From positions 1 through 64,000 of the forward strand of contig JAJEHI010000135.1 of assembly GCA_022823775.1 (NCBI GenBank): a stretch of 64,000 nt of DNA. Reading direction: 5' to 3'. This document shows positions 61,739 to 64,000 of the stretch, one piece after another. This DNA is from Defluviicoccus sp. (GTDB taxonomy: Bacteria > Pseudomonadota > Alphaproteobacteria > MPNO01). The notes beneath the pieces were generated by a model. That model was not told where the DNA came from, made no database searches, and worked only from the letters and a program-made list of their open reading frames with translations. Both the position numbers and the translations under genes were made by a program. Position 1 is the stretch's first letter; each line of letters opens with the position of its first letter.

Positions 61739-64000
61739 GTGAGCGCCCACGACGGCCTTCTGGGCAAGCCGCTCGTCCGGATTGAGGACCCGCCGCTGGT
61801 CACCGGGCGCGGCCGTTATGCCGGCGACATCGACTTCCCCGGCCAGCTTCACATGCGGATGGTGCGCTCGCCGCACGCCCACGCCGAGATCGGCGAGATC
61901 GACGCCGCGCCAGCGCTCGCGCTGGAGGGCGTGCACGCGGCCTGGTCCGCCGCCGACATCGCCGATGTCCCGCCGATCGACTTCCGCTCCGACCGCCAGG
62001 TGGAGGCCCTCAGGCCGTTTCGTCAGCATGTGCTGGCACGAGACCGCGCGCGCTATGTCGGCGAGCCGGTGGCGGCGGTGTTCGCCGAGACCCCTTATGT
62101 CGCCGAGGACGCGGCCGAGCTCGTCGAGGTGGAATACGACCCGCTGCCGCCCGTAACCCAAGCCGACGGGGAGCCCGGCGAGTTCGCGTCCGGTGTCGGC
62201 ACCGAAGCCACGCTGCTCACCCATACCTACGGCGATGCGGAGGCCGGGTTCGCGAATGCCCATGCCGTCGTCTCCCTCGACCTCCGGACCGGGCGTCATT
62301 CCGGCGTTCCGATGGAGACGAGGGGCGCGATCGGTGTCTACGACGCCGAGAGCGGCCGGCTGGAGCTCCACGGCGCGGCCAAGGTCCCGCACCGCAACAA
62401 GGAAACCCTGATCCGCATGCTGGGGCTGGCGCCCGAGCAGGTCCATCTGTTCGAGAGCCATGTCGGCGGCGGATTCGGGATCCGCGGCGAGCTCTATCCC
62501 GAGGACCTGCTGGTGCTGCTGGCCGCGCGGCGTTTCGCACGCCCGGTCAAGTGGATCGAGGATCGCCAGGAGCACCTGATGGCGGCCAACCAGGGCCGCG
62601 AGCAGCGCCACAGGGCACGCCTCGCCGTCGACGAGGAGGGCCGCATTCTCGCCCTGGAGACCGAGATCTGGCACGACCAGGGCGCCTATCTCAGGACCCA
62701 CGGCGTAAGCGTGCCCAACCGATCGATGTGCTCGCTGCCCGGTCTCTACCGCGTGCCGGCGTTCCGGGCGTCCTGCCACGTGCGGCTGACCAACAAGGCG
62801 CCCGCCGCGACCTACCGCGCGCCGGGACGGTTCGAATCGAGTTTCGTCCGCGAGCGGCTGATGGACGCCGCGGCGCATCGCCTCGGTATCGATCCGGTCG
62901 AGATCCGCCGGCGCAACCTGATCGCCCCGCACGAATTGCCCTATACCGTCGCCTACGACGAGCCCTATGCCGAGACGCTTCCCCTCGACAGCGGCGACTA
63001 CCCCCTTCTGCTGCGGAGGGCGCTCGAGGCGGTCGGCTGGGACGAGCTCCGGGCCGATCTCGCGCGGCGCCGAAACGCGGGCGAGCTGGTGGGCGCCGGC
63101 ATCGCGACGTTCCTCGAGGAGAGCGGCCGCGGCCCCTCCGACGGCGCGAGGATCGCGGTGGACGGGGACGGTCGGGTCGAGGTCGTCACCGGCGGCGCCT
63201 CCGTCGGGCAGGGTTTCGCGACCGCGATGGCGCAGATATGCGCCGCGACCCTCGGCGTCGACTATGGCGGCATCGCGGTCGTGCACGGGCAGACCGACCG
63301 GATTCCCTACGGCATCGGGGCGCATGCCGCCCGCGCGACGGTGATGACGGGAAGCGCCGTGCACGCGACAGCGCTCGCCGTACGTGGCAAGGCGCTCGCG
63401 GCGGCGTCCGAGCTGCTGCAAACGCCGGCCGAACGCCTGACGATCCGCGGCGGGATCGTGCAGGCGGAGGCCGGCGGCCCGTCGGTCTCGCTCGGCGAGA
63501 TCGTGCGGGCGCTCGGCGCCGACGCGCTTGCCGCGGAGGAGTTCTACGAAACCTCGCAATGCACCTTCCCCTACGGCGCCCACGTCGCGGTCTGCCGCGT
63601 CGATGCCGGCACCGGCGCGGTCACGGTCGAGCGATTCATGATCGCCTACGATGTCGGGCGAGCGGTCAACGCCGCGACGCTCAGGGGCCAGCTGGTCGGC
63701 GGCTGCGTCCAGGGGATCGGCGGCGCGCTTTACGAGGAGTTCGTATATGACGAGGCTGGCCAGCCGCTCGCCGTCAGCTTCGCTGACTACCTGCTGCCGA
63801 CCGTCGCGGAAATCCCCGCCATCGAGTGCTTGGTGACCGAGGATGCGCCGAGCCCGCGCAACCCGCTCGGCATCAAGGGCGGCGGCGAGGGCGGCATCAA
63901 CGGCGTCGGCGCGGCGATCGCGGGCGCGGTCGACGAGGCCATCGGCATGCCGGGCGCGATCGACCGCACGCCGATTGTGCCGGAGAGGGTGCTCGCCCTC
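61739..64000 (+). CDS. Xanthine dehydrogenase-family molybdopterin-binding subunit (partial, runs off the end)
   Basis: Molybdenum-cofactor large subunit of the XDH/CO-dehydrogenase/aldehyde oxidase family; open to the last base of the window (754 codons), missing perhaps the last 20 or so residues. It begins with GTG and MSAHDGLLGKPLVRIEDP. GGGFGIRGE near residue 242 and YRAPGR (about 362) are cofactor/active-site regions, and the base Glu717 is in LGIKGGGEGG. The active-site loop is not the AYxCSFR of true CO dehydrogenase, so CO oxidation is unlikely. The FAD and 2Fe-2S subunits are not seen upstream; they may follow beyond the window. Confidence 0.86.
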   Translation, partial: MSAHDGLLGKPLVRIEDPPLVTGRGRYAGDIDFPGQLHMRMVRSPHAHAEIGEIDAAPALALEGVHAAWSAADIADVPPIDFRSDRQVEALRPFRQHVLARDRARYVGEPVAAVFAETPYVAEDAAELVEVEYDPLPPVTQADGEPGEFASGVGTEATLLTHTYGDAEAGFANAHAVVSLDLRTGRHSGVPMETRGAIGVYDAESGRLELHGAAKVPHRNKETLIRMLGLAPEQVHLFESHVGGGFGIRGELYPEDLLVLLAARRFARPVKWIEDRQEHLMAANQGREQRHRARLAVDEEGRILALETEIWHDQGAYLRTHGVSVPNRSMCSLPGLYRVPAFRASCHVRLTNKAPAATYRAPGRFESSFVRERLMDAAAHRLGIDPVEIRRRNLIAPHELPYTVAYDEPYAETLPLDSGDYPLLLRRALEAVGWDELRADLARRRNAGELVGAGIATFLEESGRGPSDGARIAVDGDGRVEVVTGGASVGQGFATAMAQICAATLGVDYGGIAVVHGQTDRIPYGIGAHAARATVMTGSAVHATALAVRGKALAAASELLQTPAERLTIRGGIVQAEAGGPSVSLGEIVRALGADALAAEEFYETSQCTFPYGAHVAVCRVDAGTGAVTVERFMIAYDVGRAVNAATLRGQLVGGCVQGIGGALYEEFVYDEAGQPLAVSFADYLLPTVAEIPAIECLVTEDAPSPRNPLGIKGGGEGGINGVGAAIAGAVDEAIGMPGAIDRTPIVPERVLAL

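Noticed and set aside
61739-64000. Carbon monoxide dehydrogenase large subunit (CoxL)
   Set aside because: The active-site loop reads YRAPGR, not the AYxCSFR of genuine CO dehydrogenase, and no coxM or coxS is seen.

Overview
The window is gene-dense, GC-rich bacterial chromosome. Gene content and order point to an alphaproteobacterium of the Rhodospirillales or a relative: a zapE-mdh-sucCD-sucAB-lpd block, xerC/DUF484/fsa/priA, a class I lysyl-tRNA synthetase, an alphaproteobacterial atpHAGDC operon and an Anbu protease cluster. This is my inference; no rRNA or marker comparison was possible. I see no tRNA, rRNA, CRISPR array, insertion sequence, prophage or recognisable DNA-binding transcription factor.

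Layout. 0.1-4.4 kb: sufE, a PaaK-like acyl-CoA ligase, a branched-chain-type aminotransferase and class I lysS. 4.5-17.1 kb: a DinG/XPD-type helicase and zapE, then mdh, sucC, sucD, sucA, sucB and lpdA, a nearly complete 2-oxoglutarate-to-oxaloacetate segment of the TCA cycle. 17.2-21.7 kb: xerC, a DUF484 gene and fsa leftward, priA rightward. 21.8-25.8 kb: four tightly packed genes (circularly permuted ATP-grasp, alpha-E/DUF403, transglutaminase-like, Anbu proteasome-like protease), a predicted peptide ligation and proteolysis system whose substrate is unknown. 25.8-38.8 kb: rplU-rpmA-obgE-proB-proA-nadD and rsfS-rlmH-envC-like-ctpA-rppH, the common alphaproteobacterial order, split between nadD and rsfS by a 4 kb cassette of a TauD-family dioxygenase and a three-part TRAP transporter. 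Both genes at the break lack a conventional start codon in the expected place (best sites are CTG for nadD and ATA for rsfS).

38.8-45.2 kb: a di-iron ferritin-like gene, a 0.67 kb non-coding stretch full of nested palindromes, and the F1 ATP synthase genes reading leftward. 45.3-53.05 kb: a leftward gene run pyrK-pyrD-M20 carbamoylase-pyrC-pyrE followed by an NMT1/THI5-type ABC importer. The carbamoylase between pyrD and pyrC, together with the importer, makes this more than a plain pyrimidine synthesis operon; it contains every activity needed for reductive orotate breakdown. 53.1-64 kb: an accessory metabolic region with an MBL hydrolase, a 2-hydroxyacid dehydrogenase, a small membrane protein, an Ldh2-type oxidoreductase, class III alcohol dehydrogenase, a UbiD decarboxylase, a stand-alone flavodiiron-type beta-lactamase domain, msrB, an acyl-CoA dehydrogenase-like gene and a molybdenum hydroxylase large subunit cut by the window end.

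The two places most deserving follow-up are the Anbu cluster and the pyr/carbamoylase/ABC cluster. The nadD/rsfS break and the palindrome region come next.
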